Source: Hespellia sp.
Lineage (GTDB): Bacteria > Bacillota > Clostridia > Lachnospirales > Lachnospiraceae
DNA length: 64,000 nucleotides
Assembly (NCBI GenBank): GCA_028693555.1
Contig: JAQUVD010000002.1
Location: forward strand, 92,918-156,917
Direction: 5' to 3'
Shown here: piece by piece, positions 35,869 to 43,552 of the stretch
How positions within the stretch are numbered: the stretch's first letter is position 1
Layout of the letters: each line of letters begins with the position of its first letter
Notes under the pieces: generated by a model
What the model was told of the DNA's origin: nothing
What the model saw: only the letters and a program-made list of their open reading frames with translations
Database searches by the model: none
Program-made: the position numbers and the translations under genes

Positions 35869-36917
35869 TGAAAGCAGGAGTTGTGTATGCAAAGAATGAT
35901 CTTCGCTATGAGGAAATTGAAAAACCGGTACCAAAGAAAGGACAGGTGCTGATCAAAGTAAAATATACAGGAATTTGCGGATCAGATGTTCCTCGTGTCA
36001 ATGCGGATGCCTGCCACTTTTTTCCAAATGTTCTGGGACATGAATTTTCCGGTGTGATTGAAGCGGTTGGAGAAGGTGTTACTTCATTGGCGGCAGGTGA
36101 CAGAGTTGCAGGAGTTCCGCTTGTACCATGTATGGAATGTGAAGACTGCCAGAAGGGTAACTATTCACTTTGCAAACATTACAGTTTTATCGGATCGAGA
36201 GAATTCGGAAGTTTTGCAGAATATGTGGTTGTTCCTGAAAAAAATGCAGTCAAATTCGAAGAAGAAGTATCATTCGAACAGGGAGCATTCTTTGAGCCTG
36301 CTACAGTTGCACTCCACGGTCTTCAGAGACTTGACTACAAAGGCGGCAAGACGGTTGCAATCTTAGGTGGTGGGACCATCGGTATGTTCGTCATGCAGTG
36401 GGCTAAGATTTTTGGCGCAGCGAAAGTAGTTGTGTTTGATATTGCCGATGAGAGACTGGCACTTGGCAAACGTCTTGGAGCAACAGCCGGAATCAACACA
36501 TTAGAGAATAATTTTATGGAAAAGGCAATGGAAATGACAGATGGCAAGGGCTTTGATTATGTCTACGAGACAGCGGGTAATACCATTACAATGAAGATGG
36601 CGTTTGAACTGGCTGCAAATAAAGCGCAGGTCTGCTTTGTTGGAACACCGACAAAAGAACTTTCTTTCACAGTGAAAGAATGGGAGAATATGAATCGGAA
36701 AGAATTCACACTGACGGGCTCATGGATGTCCTATAGTGCACCATTTCCGGGAAAAGAATGGGATCTTGCAGCACATTATTTTAAGACCGGGGAGTTGAAG
36801 TTTGATGATTCCTTCATCTTCAAGAAAATACCGCTGAGTGAAATTGCAAGTGCATTTGAATTGTATCAGATGCCGGGAACGGTAAAAGGTAAAATTCTGA
36901 TAGACAGTGAACAATAG
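35868..36917 (+). CDS. Zinc alcohol dehydrogenase, galactitol-1-phosphate 5-dehydrogenase-like
   Basis: A 349-residue MDR-family enzyme whose ATG shares a base with the kinase stop (TAATG). Catalytic zinc ligands are CGSD (Cys37) and GHEFSG. The structural zinc has four cysteines at about 86-101 (CMECEDCQKGNYSLC). The Rossmann motif is AILGGGTIGM. Blocks such as GICGSDVPRV, FIGSREFGSFAEYVVV and LTGSWMSYSAPFPGKEW are strikingly GatD-like. It should oxidise a polyol, or polyol phosphate, to a ketose. No galactitol PTS components are in the operon, so a free polyol is possible. Confidence 0.82.
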   Translation: MKAGVVYAKNDLRYEEIEKPVPKKGQVLIKVKYTGICGSDVPRVNADACHFFPNVLGHEFSGVIEAVGEGVTSLAAGDRVAGVPLVPCMECEDCQKGNYSLCKHYSFIGSREFGSFAEYVVVPEKNAVKFEEEVSFEQGAFFEPATVALHGLQRLDYKGGKTVAILGGGTIGMFVMQWAKIFGAAKVVVFDIADERLALGKRLGATAGINTLENNFMEKAMEMTDGKGFDYVYETAGNTITMKMAFELAANKAQVCFVGTPTKELSFTVKEWENMNRKEFTLTGSWMSYSAPFPGKEWDLAAHYFKTGELKFDDSFIFKKIPLSEIASAFELYQMPGTVKGKILIDSEQ

Positions 36918-36928
36918 GAGGCAAAGCA

Positions 36929-37861
36929 ATGATACTTACCGTTACATTAAATGCAGCAATTGATAAACGTTATGTTGTATCCGGCGCCAGGGAGGGTGAA
37001 GTCAACCGTGTCCTTACCTGCACATACACGCCGGGCGGCAAAGGGCTGAACGTGTCAAAACCGGCATCTATTGCTGGCGCAAATGTGGTTGCAACTGGAT
37101 TTGTCGGCGGACATGCAGGAGATTACATCGTAGATTCTTTAAAACCATTTGGTATTACAAGTAAGTTTTACCGTTTGGACGCAGAGAGCAGAAGCTGTAT
37201 CAATATTTGGGATGAAGAGAAGAAAATACAGACAGAGTATCTGGAACCGGGATTTACGGTATCTGAGAATGAGTTTGAAGAGTTTTTAAAATATTTTACA
37301 GAGTTGGTAAAAGATGCAGATGTTGTCACCATGTCGGGAAGTGTTCCCAAGGGACTGGATGGCACATCTTATCAGAAATTAGTTGCAGTTGTGAAAGAAG
37401 CAGGAAAGAAAGTCATTCTCGATACAAGTGGGGAGCTTCTTCGTATGGGAATTGAAGCGAAACCAACCATGGTGAAACCCAATATCGATGAAATCCGAAT
37501 GCTTACAGGCAGAGCGTGTGACTCGAGAGAAGAACTGATTGATGCCGCAAAGGAAATTCATGCAAAAGGCGTGGAGGTCGTCGTGATATCGCTCGGAGCG
37601 GATGGCTCGCTGGCAGTCTGTGAGTCCGGTGTGTATCAGGCAATCGTGCCTAAGATTGATGCGGTCAATACAGTTGGCTGTGGCGATTCTATGATTGCAG
37701 GATTTGCGCTTGGTTTTGAAGAGGGCTTATCAATAGAAGGAACACTTCGCAGGGCAAGCGCAATATCAGCAGCTGCTGCAATGCGGGAAGAGACAGGATT
37801 CTTTGTAAAAGAAGATATGGAGAATCTGTTTGGTAACATTGAAATTAAAAAAATACAATAA
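36929..37861 (+). CDS. PfkB-family 1-phosphofructokinase / tagatose-6-phosphate kinase
   Basis: A 310-residue ribokinase-fold kinase. It has the start motif LTVTLNAAIDKRYVV, the substrate glycine motif GGKGLNVSK (about 38-46) and the C-terminal PfkB signature NTVGCGDSMIAGFALGF with the catalytic Asp in GCGD. It phosphorylates a ketose-phosphate to the bisphosphate used by the aldolase at the start of the operon. AGGAGG lies just upstream, 11 bases after the dehydrogenase stop. Confidence 0.85.
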   Translation: MILTVTLNAAIDKRYVVSGAREGEVNRVLTCTYTPGGKGLNVSKPASIAGANVVATGFVGGHAGDYIVDSLKPFGITSKFYRLDAESRSCINIWDEEKKIQTEYLEPGFTVSENEFEEFLKYFTELVKDADVVTMSGSVPKGLDGTSYQKLVAVVKEAGKKVILDTSGELLRMGIEAKPTMVKPNIDEIRMLTGRACDSREELIDAAKEIHAKGVEVVVISLGADGSLAVCESGVYQAIVPKIDAVNTVGCGDSMIAGFALGFEEGLSIEGTLRRASAISAAAAMREETGFFVKEDMENLFGNIEIKKIQ

Positions 37862-37884
37862 AACAATCATAAGGAGGAAGAAAC

Positions 37885-38889
37885 ATGGAATTTATTAATC
37901 CAAGCATCGTACCACAAAGAACACTTTTTAACGGGGACAAAATGCCGGCAATCGGAATGGGAACATTCGGGTCGGACAGATTTACAGCAGAGCAGGTGTC
38001 AGCTGCAGTCGCAGGAGCTATCCGCTGCGGGTACAGATTATTTGACTGTGCAGCCTGCTATGGGAATGAAGACCAGATCGGAGAAGTCTTCAAAGGAGCA
38101 TTTGATGAAGGTGTTGTAGAGCGTAAAGAGCTTCACATCATGACAAAGGTATGGAATGACATGCACGAACGTGTAGAGGAATCCTGCAAAAAGAGTATCG
38201 TTGATCTTCAGTGTGATTACATTGATACACTTTTTATTCACTGGCCATTTCCAAACTATCATGCACCACATTGTGACGTAGATTCACGTAATCCGGATTC
38301 AAAACCATTTAGCGTGGAAGAATTTGTAAATACGTATCGTCAGATTGAAAAATTAGTCGAGGAAGGACTTGTAAAGTATATCGGTATCTCGAATATGACA
38401 ATTCCAAAATTAGAAGCGGTTTTACCAGAGCTTCATATTCACCCATCTGTGTGTGAGATGGAATTACATCCATGCTTCCAACAGCAGGAATTATTCGATT
38501 ACTTAGTGGCACATGAGATCCAGCCAATCGGATTTATGCCAATTGGCTCACCTCAGAGACCGGAACGAGATATGATGCCGGAAGATGTTGCTGATATTCA
38601 GACACCGGAGATGAGAGCAATTGCAGAAGCACACGGTGTGCATCCGGCAGTGATCGCAATCAAATGGGCAGCGCAGAGAGGACAGATTCCAATTCCATTC
38701 TCTGTTCATGAAAATGAATATGTAAGCAATTTAAAATGTATCACAGAAGATCCGTTAACAGAGGAAGAGATGGCTTCGATTGCAACCTTAGAGAAAAATA
38801 ACCGCCTTGTAAAAGGACAGGTATTCTTATGGGAAGGCGCAGACGATTGGCATGATCTTTGGGATGAAGATGGAGTGATTGTGGAGTAA
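37885..38889 (+). CDS. Aldo/keto reductase
   Basis: A 334-residue TIM-barrel NADPH-dependent reductase. The catalytic tetrad is visible: Asp and Tyr in FDCAACYGNEDQIG (about 52-65), Lys in MTKVWN and His in LFIHWPFPN. The cofactor region is IPIPFSVHENEYVSNL. It is the last gene of the operon, 23 bases after the PfkB gene with AAGGAGG. It could reduce an aldose to the polyol that the GatD-like enzyme then oxidises, allowing isomerisation by redox; this is inference. The long hairpin copy 3 follows. Confidence 0.85.
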   Translation: MEFINPSIVPQRTLFNGDKMPAIGMGTFGSDRFTAEQVSAAVAGAIRCGYRLFDCAACYGNEDQIGEVFKGAFDEGVVERKELHIMTKVWNDMHERVEESCKKSIVDLQCDYIDTLFIHWPFPNYHAPHCDVDSRNPDSKPFSVEEFVNTYRQIEKLVEEGLVKYIGISNMTIPKLEAVLPELHIHPSVCEMELHPCFQQQELFDYLVAHEIQPIGFMPIGSPQRPERDMMPEDVADIQTPEMRAIAEAHGVHPAVIAIKWAAQRGQIPIPFSVHENEYVSNLKCITEDPLTEEEMASIATLEKNNRLVKGQVFLWEGADDWHDLWDEDGVIVE

Positions 38890-38904
38890 GGCGTGATTTA
38901 GTTG

Positions 38905-39165
38905 AGAAGTTGTAGTCCATGAATTTGGGGTGTGCGTTGCATTTGCGGGCTGTAATTGGGCGCTAAGAGTTGCTAGAAAAATAAGAGATGATAGATTGAG
39001 TATCGTGATGATACGAGCAAGAATCTGATGATTCTTACTCTATGCATCACTGAACTCATGTATTTGAAATACATGAGTCCCCTCAATCTATCATCTCTTA
39101 TTTTTTTAAACAACTCTAAAGCTTCAATGAATGCCCTTATCCACAACACACATCTTTCCTTTGTT
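38905..39165 (+). ncRNA. Long-hairpin element, copy 3
   Basis: The arms pair across ~90 bases (for example AATAAGAGATGATAGATTG with CAATCTATCATCTCTTATT). The head is almost identical to copy 1: P1 GTGATG/CATCAC (39005-39010, 39045-39050), hairpin A AAGAATC-TGAT-GATTCTT (39019-39036), and hairpin B ACTCATGTAT/ATACATGAGT with loop TTGAA (39054-39078). The hairpin B stem differs from copy 1 at several paired positions, all compensated. The outer limits are approximate; weaker pairing may extend to about 39200. No T-run follows the full stem. Confidence 0.7.
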
Positions 39166-39303
39166 ATCTGGCAATGTTAAATTTAACAAAATCAAATCAT
39201 ACTGGCACAGCTCTGATTTTTTTGCAGTGTTTGTCAGTACGTACTACCTATATTTCGCGGTGTCGAAGAATGCAAGTGTATCCAAAGTACCTCAGGTGAG
39301 GTA

Positions 39304-39332
39304 TTGAAAAAATATTTTGTATATGTTACAAT
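39304..39332 (+). promoter_or_regulatory. Promoter in the long gap before the Rpn-family gene
   Basis: TTGAAA (39304-39309), 17 bases and TACAAT (39327-39332, preceded by TGT) form a plausible sigma-A promoter ~205 bases before the gene. A TACCTCA-GG-TGAGGTA palindrome (39288-39303) sits at its upstream edge and may be an operator. The remaining leader to 39537 shows no frame or RNA I recognise. Confidence 0.6.
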
Positions 39333-39537
39333 TCGAATACTATTTCACAAGACATTCGTCTTGAAAATATCAATGAATCTAGCTGTATCAGCAGAAAATT
39401 CAAATTAAAAACGAAAAAGAAATGTGGTGAAGGCCTATGGATGCCGTTTCCTCGGTTATATACTATAGAATCAAAAAATAACATTAAATTTCATATGATG
39501 CAATTTACTAAAAATACCGTAAGGAGAAGTAGCGCCT

Positions 39538-40413
39538 ATGAATAATACAAATGATAACTTTAAAAATATAATAGAAACAAATATTTTACCGGAGGATTAT
39601 CAATTTAATCTCAGTGATTTTGCTCTGTTTTTATCAGTAATGAAAAATCGAAAAGCCTATGAGTGTACACTGAGTATTATCTTGGATGAGCTTGATATTA
39701 AGCTGGCAGAAGTTAAGGTCGAGCAGGTTATTCTTAATAAATCCGGAAAAAGGGCGATTCGTCTGGATGCATGGGCAGTGTCCACCGATCATCGGCAGTT
39801 CAACATGGAAATGGAGAATCACAGTAAAAAAGATTACCTGCCCAAACGTTCTAGATTTTATCAAGGCATGTTAGACAGCCCAATCCTGAAATCAGGAAAG
39901 AAAACCAAGTACAAACACCTTCCGTCTACAGTCATCATTTTTATTACTCAGGATGATCTGTTTGGGAAGGATTTGGCGAAGTATACATTTACAGAACAGT
40001 GTGAAGAAGTAAAGGATCTCTATCTGGAAGATGGAACAAAGAAAATATTTCTGAATATGACAAGCAAAAATGGTTCCAAAGATCTCATAAGTCTGCTACA
40101 ATATATGAAAGAGACGGATATTGATAATCCGGAAATTATTGTGAAAGATGAGCGGATTGTTGAACTCGATCAGATAGTGAGAGAGGTAAAAGAGTCGGAA
40201 GAATGGGAGGCGGTAAAGATGAACATTCTTGAAGTTGGAGTTAAACGTGGGCTTGAGCAAGGATTAGAGCAGGGAGAGGAATTGTTTGCAAGGCTGACGG
40301 AGAGACTGATCAGTGATGATAGAGTGGCGGATCTGACGCAGGCAGCAAAGGACAAAAAATTTCGCAACAAATTATATCAGGAATATGGTTTCGTGAAAAT
40401 GGAGAAAAAGTAG
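39538..40413 (+). CDS. Rpn-family recombination-promoting nuclease (PD-(D/E)XK)
   Basis: A 291-residue protein after AAGGAGA. The N-terminal half (about 20-190) matches the Rpn/transposase_31-like nuclease fold. Visible markers are RLDAWAVSTDHRQFNMEMEN, with the D..E-x-E core of PD-(D/E)XK enzymes, KRSRFYQGMLDSPIL, and YKHLPSTVIIFIT. The C-terminal part is charged and ends with a repeat-like GLEQGLEQGEELF, common in this family. Rpn proteins cut DNA and stimulate recA-independent recombination. They are frequently mobile and multi-copy, and a truncated relative is at 1688-1993. It looks intact. Confidence 0.82.
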   Translation: MNNTNDNFKNIIETNILPEDYQFNLSDFALFLSVMKNRKAYECTLSIILDELDIKLAEVKVEQVILNKSGKRAIRLDAWAVSTDHRQFNMEMENHSKKDYLPKRSRFYQGMLDSPILKSGKKTKYKHLPSTVIIFITQDDLFGKDLAKYTFTEQCEEVKDLYLEDGTKKIFLNMTSKNGSKDLISLLQYMKETDIDNPEIIVKDERIVELDQIVREVKESEEWEAVKMNILEVGVKRGLEQGLEQGEELFARLTERLISDDRVADLTQAAKDKKFRNKLYQEYGFVKMEKK

Positions 40414-40414
40414 A

Positions 40415-40870
40415 ATGAGAAGCAGCATGAAAATTTTAGTTACATACCAGAGTAAAACAGGTTTTACCAAACGATATGCCCAATGGATCGGAGAGGAATT
40501 ATCCTGTGAATGTAAAGAACTGACATCAGTGGATGCCACACAGCTGGCAGATTATGATTTGGTCATTCACGGTGGCTGGATTATGGTTGGAATGGTCAAA
40601 GGACTGGAAAAAGTGAAAAGTTTTCAGCCTCGAAAACTCATGGTGTTTGGGGTTGGTTTTACAGACGAAAAAGAGGCGGATATAAAGAGCTGGATAGAAG
40701 CAAATAAACTTGCGGGCATTCCATTTTTCTATTATCAGGGCGGAATGAATCCTGATAAGATGGGAATTGTTGGGAAAACCATGGTGAAAATGGCAACCAA
40801 ACAGAAACCAGAATATGTGGATTATACGAATCGGGATAAAATTCAAGAATTAGTGGCTGCGGTGAAATGA
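40415..40870 (+). CDS. Flavodoxin-domain protein
   Basis: A 151-residue protein (from 40415, or 147 from the second ATG at 40427). The N-terminal FMN phosphate loop is ILVTYQSKTGFTKRYAQWIG. Following blocks are YDLVIHGGWIMVGMV and LMVFGVGFTDE, as in the protoporphyrinogen-oxidase-like (HemG-type) flavodoxins. It is a probable electron carrier in the cytosol. It starts one base after the Rpn gene stop, so it is likely co-transcribed, but a shared role is not evident. Confidence 0.8.
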   Translation: MRSSMKILVTYQSKTGFTKRYAQWIGEELSCECKELTSVDATQLADYDLVIHGGWIMVGMVKGLEKVKSFQPRKLMVFGVGFTDEKEADIKSWIEANKLAGIPFFYYQGGMNPDKMGIVGKTMVKMATKQKPEYVDYTNRDKIQELVAAVK

Positions 40871-40906
40871 GCTGACCGAGCGGCCAAAGAGGTTACATTA
40901 TGCATT

Positions 40907-40942
40907 ACGAGCCAGACAGGGATACTGTCTGGCTCGTTCTTA
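40907..40942 (+). terminator. Terminator after flavodoxin gene
   Basis: ACGAGCCAGACAG (40907-40919) pairs perfectly with CTGTCTGGCTCGT (40925-40937) and is followed by TCTT. The short, broken T-run makes it moderate in strength. It lies before the convergent DUF975 gene. Confidence 0.75.
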
Positions 40943-41007
40943 TGCTCATGATAATTGCAACGGTGTGGTCACATATTCTGAATAAGGAATGTCTTTTCGA
41001 ACCGCCG

Positions 41008-41826
41008 CTAATGATTCGAATCTGCCTGTGGGAAGTATCCCGGCAATTCATCGGGAGTAGCAAAGCCCTGATTTAGTGCATTCATACGCAGAAAACCGTA
41101 CAACTGTGCTTTGGTTGCATCCATATACGAATTGACATAGAAGACACCAACTAAGCCGCAGGTGACTGCGCTGAGTAATGTCCAGGGAATGAATGATAAA
41201 TCAAGTACAAATACATCCCATTTCTGACCGCTCATAGTTTTTTTGCTGATCTCAAATGCTCGCTGGTGGCTTAAAGTCGGATTCTCTGCCATGATATATT
41301 CCATCATCCAGTAAGAATAGGATTTTACGATGCCGGGAACGATAAGAAGCAACGACCATAATGAAATAAATAAATTTCTTAAAAAGAGCGTAAGTACGGT
41401 GTTGCCATAATAGGCTTTTTTGAAAACATAACCGATGCGTGAAATCCTGCCCTTTTCGTATTGATTTTCGAGATAGAAACGTCTTCCGCCAATGCTTAAT
41501 GGAACGGATACAAAAATCGAAAATACAATTCCAACACATGCAAATAACAGGGATATACCGGCAATTGCAGCAACAATAGCTCCCGTGAGTGAAGATGACG
41601 GTGCATTATCAATGATACTGCCGGAATCATAATCGTCAAAATCGTCCTCGTAATAGCTATTATAGGTAGTTGAATTTGAATGACTGAACTTGTTGGTGAG
41701 ATTACTGCCGAATCCACTACCACCTCCAACCAGTATGAGAATGATTAATGATATTAATACACACGGCCAGTAGTTTCTTGTGAAATCCGCCTTGCCCCGC
41801 GCCTTTAAATCTGCTCTTGTCCACAT
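41008..41826 (-). CDS. DUF975 family membrane protein
   Basis: A 272-residue protein from MWTRADLKARGK, the classic DUF975 opening, with AAGGGGG upstream on its strand; a longer frame to 41871 is less likely. It has about five membrane segments (24-42, 90-125, 150-180, 225-250). The amphipathic region YWMMEYIMAENPTLSHQRAF and EISKKTMSGQKWDVFVLDLS are family hallmarks. A soluble Ser/Asp-rich loop (about 45-80) separates the first two segments. The function of DUF975 proteins is unknown. Confidence 0.82.
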   Translation of the reverse strand: MWTRADLKARGKADFTRNYWPCVLISLIILILVGGGSGFGSNLTNKFSHSNSTTYNSYYEDDFDDYDSGSIIDNAPSSSLTGAIVAAIAGISLLFACVGIVFSIFVSVPLSIGGRRFYLENQYEKGRISRIGYVFKKAYYGNTVLTLFLRNLFISLWSLLLIVPGIVKSYSYWMMEYIMAENPTLSHQRAFEISKKTMSGQKWDVFVLDLSFIPWTLLSAVTCGLVGVFYVNSYMDATKAQLYGFLRMNALNQGFATPDELPGYFPQADSNH

Positions 41827-41905
41827 ATATAAGTACCCCCTTTTTCTTTTGAATTTATTATCATTATACATGAATCTTTTGGATTTTAAAAGGGAAAGTT
41901 GTTGG

Positions 41906-41935
41906 TTGACAGAAGGTAAGAGATAACCGTATAAT
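41906..41935 (+). promoter_or_regulatory. Promoter of the small anchored protein gene
   Basis: TTGACA (41906-41911), 18 bases, TATAAT (41930-41935). The start codon follows 32 bases later with AAGGGATAGGAAG between. Confidence 0.8.
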
Positions 41936-41967
41936 AAATACAGAGAAATGTGAAGGGATAGGAAGAT

Positions 41968-42426
41968 ATGATTGCAAAGAATAACGAAGAAAAGCGCAGT
42001 AAACTGTGGAATATTGTAATGACAGCATCGACAATCATTATTGTATTGATTGTTGTATTTTTTATAGTGAAAATTTTTACTGCAAATCCATTAGAAGGTA
42101 CCTGGATTCATGATGGAGGAAATCTGAATATTACGATTCGCCAGGGCGGAAAGGCAGAGATCCAATGGCCGGAGAAGCTGTCTGAATCAGAGCAGAAGGT
42201 GACAATGGATTATGTGATTGATAAGAAGAGTAAAACACTCCATCTGCAACTGAATTCGCAGGAGCTGACAGCGGCGGAAGAAGCATTGGACGGAGTGATG
42301 ACAGCGTCTGATATTGAATCGGCACTCAGTTCCTTAGACTCCACTTTTGATTATAGTGTGGACGGAGTAGATCTTACGCTGACGGATCGTGAATATGGAG
42401 ATCAGCTATTCTTTGAGCGGCAGTAG
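41968..42426 (+). CDS. Small membrane-anchored protein of unknown function
   Basis: A 152-residue protein with a basic N-terminus, one membrane segment (about 17-39; IVMTASTIIIVLIVVFFIVK) and an outside domain. This begins LEGTWIHDGGNLNITIRQGG, a lipocalin-like or DUF5640-type small beta module often seen in Firmicute secreted proteins. The second half is acidic and helical. I do not recognise a function. It lies 62 bases upstream of ispG and may be transcribed with it. Confidence 0.65.
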   Translation: MIAKNNEEKRSKLWNIVMTASTIIIVLIVVFFIVKIFTANPLEGTWIHDGGNLNITIRQGGKAEIQWPEKLSESEQKVTMDYVIDKKSKTLHLQLNSQELTAAEEALDGVMTASDIESALSSLDSTFDYSVDGVDLTLTDREYGDQLFFERQ

Positions 42427-42488
42427 AGCAGCACATGGATGCCGGAGATGACAATAGGATTTCAATACAGAAAGAATCGAGGATGACA

Positions 42489-43544
42489 ATGAATCGAGAA
42501 TCAACGAAGAAGATTAAGATTGGAAACATTGAGATTGGAGGCGGCAGTCCGATTGCCATCCAGTCGATGACAAATACAAAGACGGAAGACGTACAGGCAA
42601 CGGTTTCACAGATTTTAGCGCTGGAAGCAGTTGGATGTGATGTGATACGCTGTGCAGTTCCGAGTGTTGAGGCAGCACAGGCGTTATCGATGATTAAAAA
42701 ACAGATTCATATTCCGCTGGTTGCGGATATCCATTTTGATTATCGTCTTGCAATTGCAGCGATTGAGCATGGAGCAGATAAGATTCGTATCAATCCCGGC
42801 AATATCGGTTCCGAAGAGCGAGTACAGATGGTGGTCGATAAGGCGAAGGAATATGGCGTGCCTATTCGCGTCGGTGTAAACAGCGGATCGCTGGAGAAAA
42901 GTCTAATTCAAAAGTATGGCGGTGTGACAGCGGAAGGAATCGTGGAGAGTGCACTTGATAAGGTTCACATGATTGAGAACATGGGATATGATAATCTGGT
43001 TGTCAGCATCAAATCTTCAGATGTACTTATGTGTGTGAAGGCACATGAATTGATATCAAAAGTCTGCAAGTATCCATTGCATGTCGGTATTACAGAATCA
43101 GGAACTGTGTTATCAGGAAATATCAAATCCTCAGTAGGTCTCGGTATTATTCTGCATGAAGGAATCGGAGATACCATTCGTGTATCGCTTACCGGTGATC
43201 CAATCGAAGAGATTAAGTCAGCAAAGCTTATTTTAAAGACATTGGGACTCCGCAGTGGCGGAATAGAAGTTGTATCATGTCCAACCTGTGGAAGAACGAG
43301 AATTGATCTGATTTCTCTGGCATCCAGGGTAGAGGAGATGGTTGCGGATATCCCGTTAGATATCAAGGTGGCTGTTATGGGCTGCGTAGTAAACGGACCG
43401 GGCGAGGCAAGGGAAGCAGATATAGGAATTGCAGGTGGAATTGGCGAAGGTCTTTTGATCAAAAAGGGCGAAGTGATCAAGAAAGTACCGGAAGACCAAT
43501 TATTGGCGGTACTCAGAGAGGAACTCCTGAACTGGAAGGAATAG
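42489..43544 (+). CDS. ispG: 4-hydroxy-3-methylbut-2-enyl diphosphate synthase (flavodoxin)
   Basis: A 351-residue short-form IspG. I use ATG 42489, six bases after GAGG; 42483 is in frame. It has the TIM-barrel start IQSMTNTKTEDVQATVSQI and the C-terminal 4Fe-4S domain with CPTCGRTR and CVVNGPGEA (three Cys and one Glu ligand). It converts MEcPP to HMBPP in the non-mevalonate isoprenoid pathway. dxr and the membrane protease gene that often precede ispG in Clostridia are not here. polC follows eight bases after its stop. Confidence 0.94.
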   Translation: MNRESTKKIKIGNIEIGGGSPIAIQSMTNTKTEDVQATVSQILALEAVGCDVIRCAVPSVEAAQALSMIKKQIHIPLVADIHFDYRLAIAAIEHGADKIRINPGNIGSEERVQMVVDKAKEYGVPIRVGVNSGSLEKSLIQKYGGVTAEGIVESALDKVHMIENMGYDNLVVSIKSSDVLMCVKAHELISKVCKYPLHVGITESGTVLSGNIKSSVGLGIILHEGIGDTIRVSLTGDPIEEIKSAKLILKTLGLRSGGIEVVSCPTCGRTRIDLISLASRVEEMVADIPLDIKVAVMGCVVNGPGEAREADIGIAGGIGEGLLIKKGEVIKKVPEDQLLAVLREELLNWKE

Positions 43545-43552
43545 ATAAGAGC

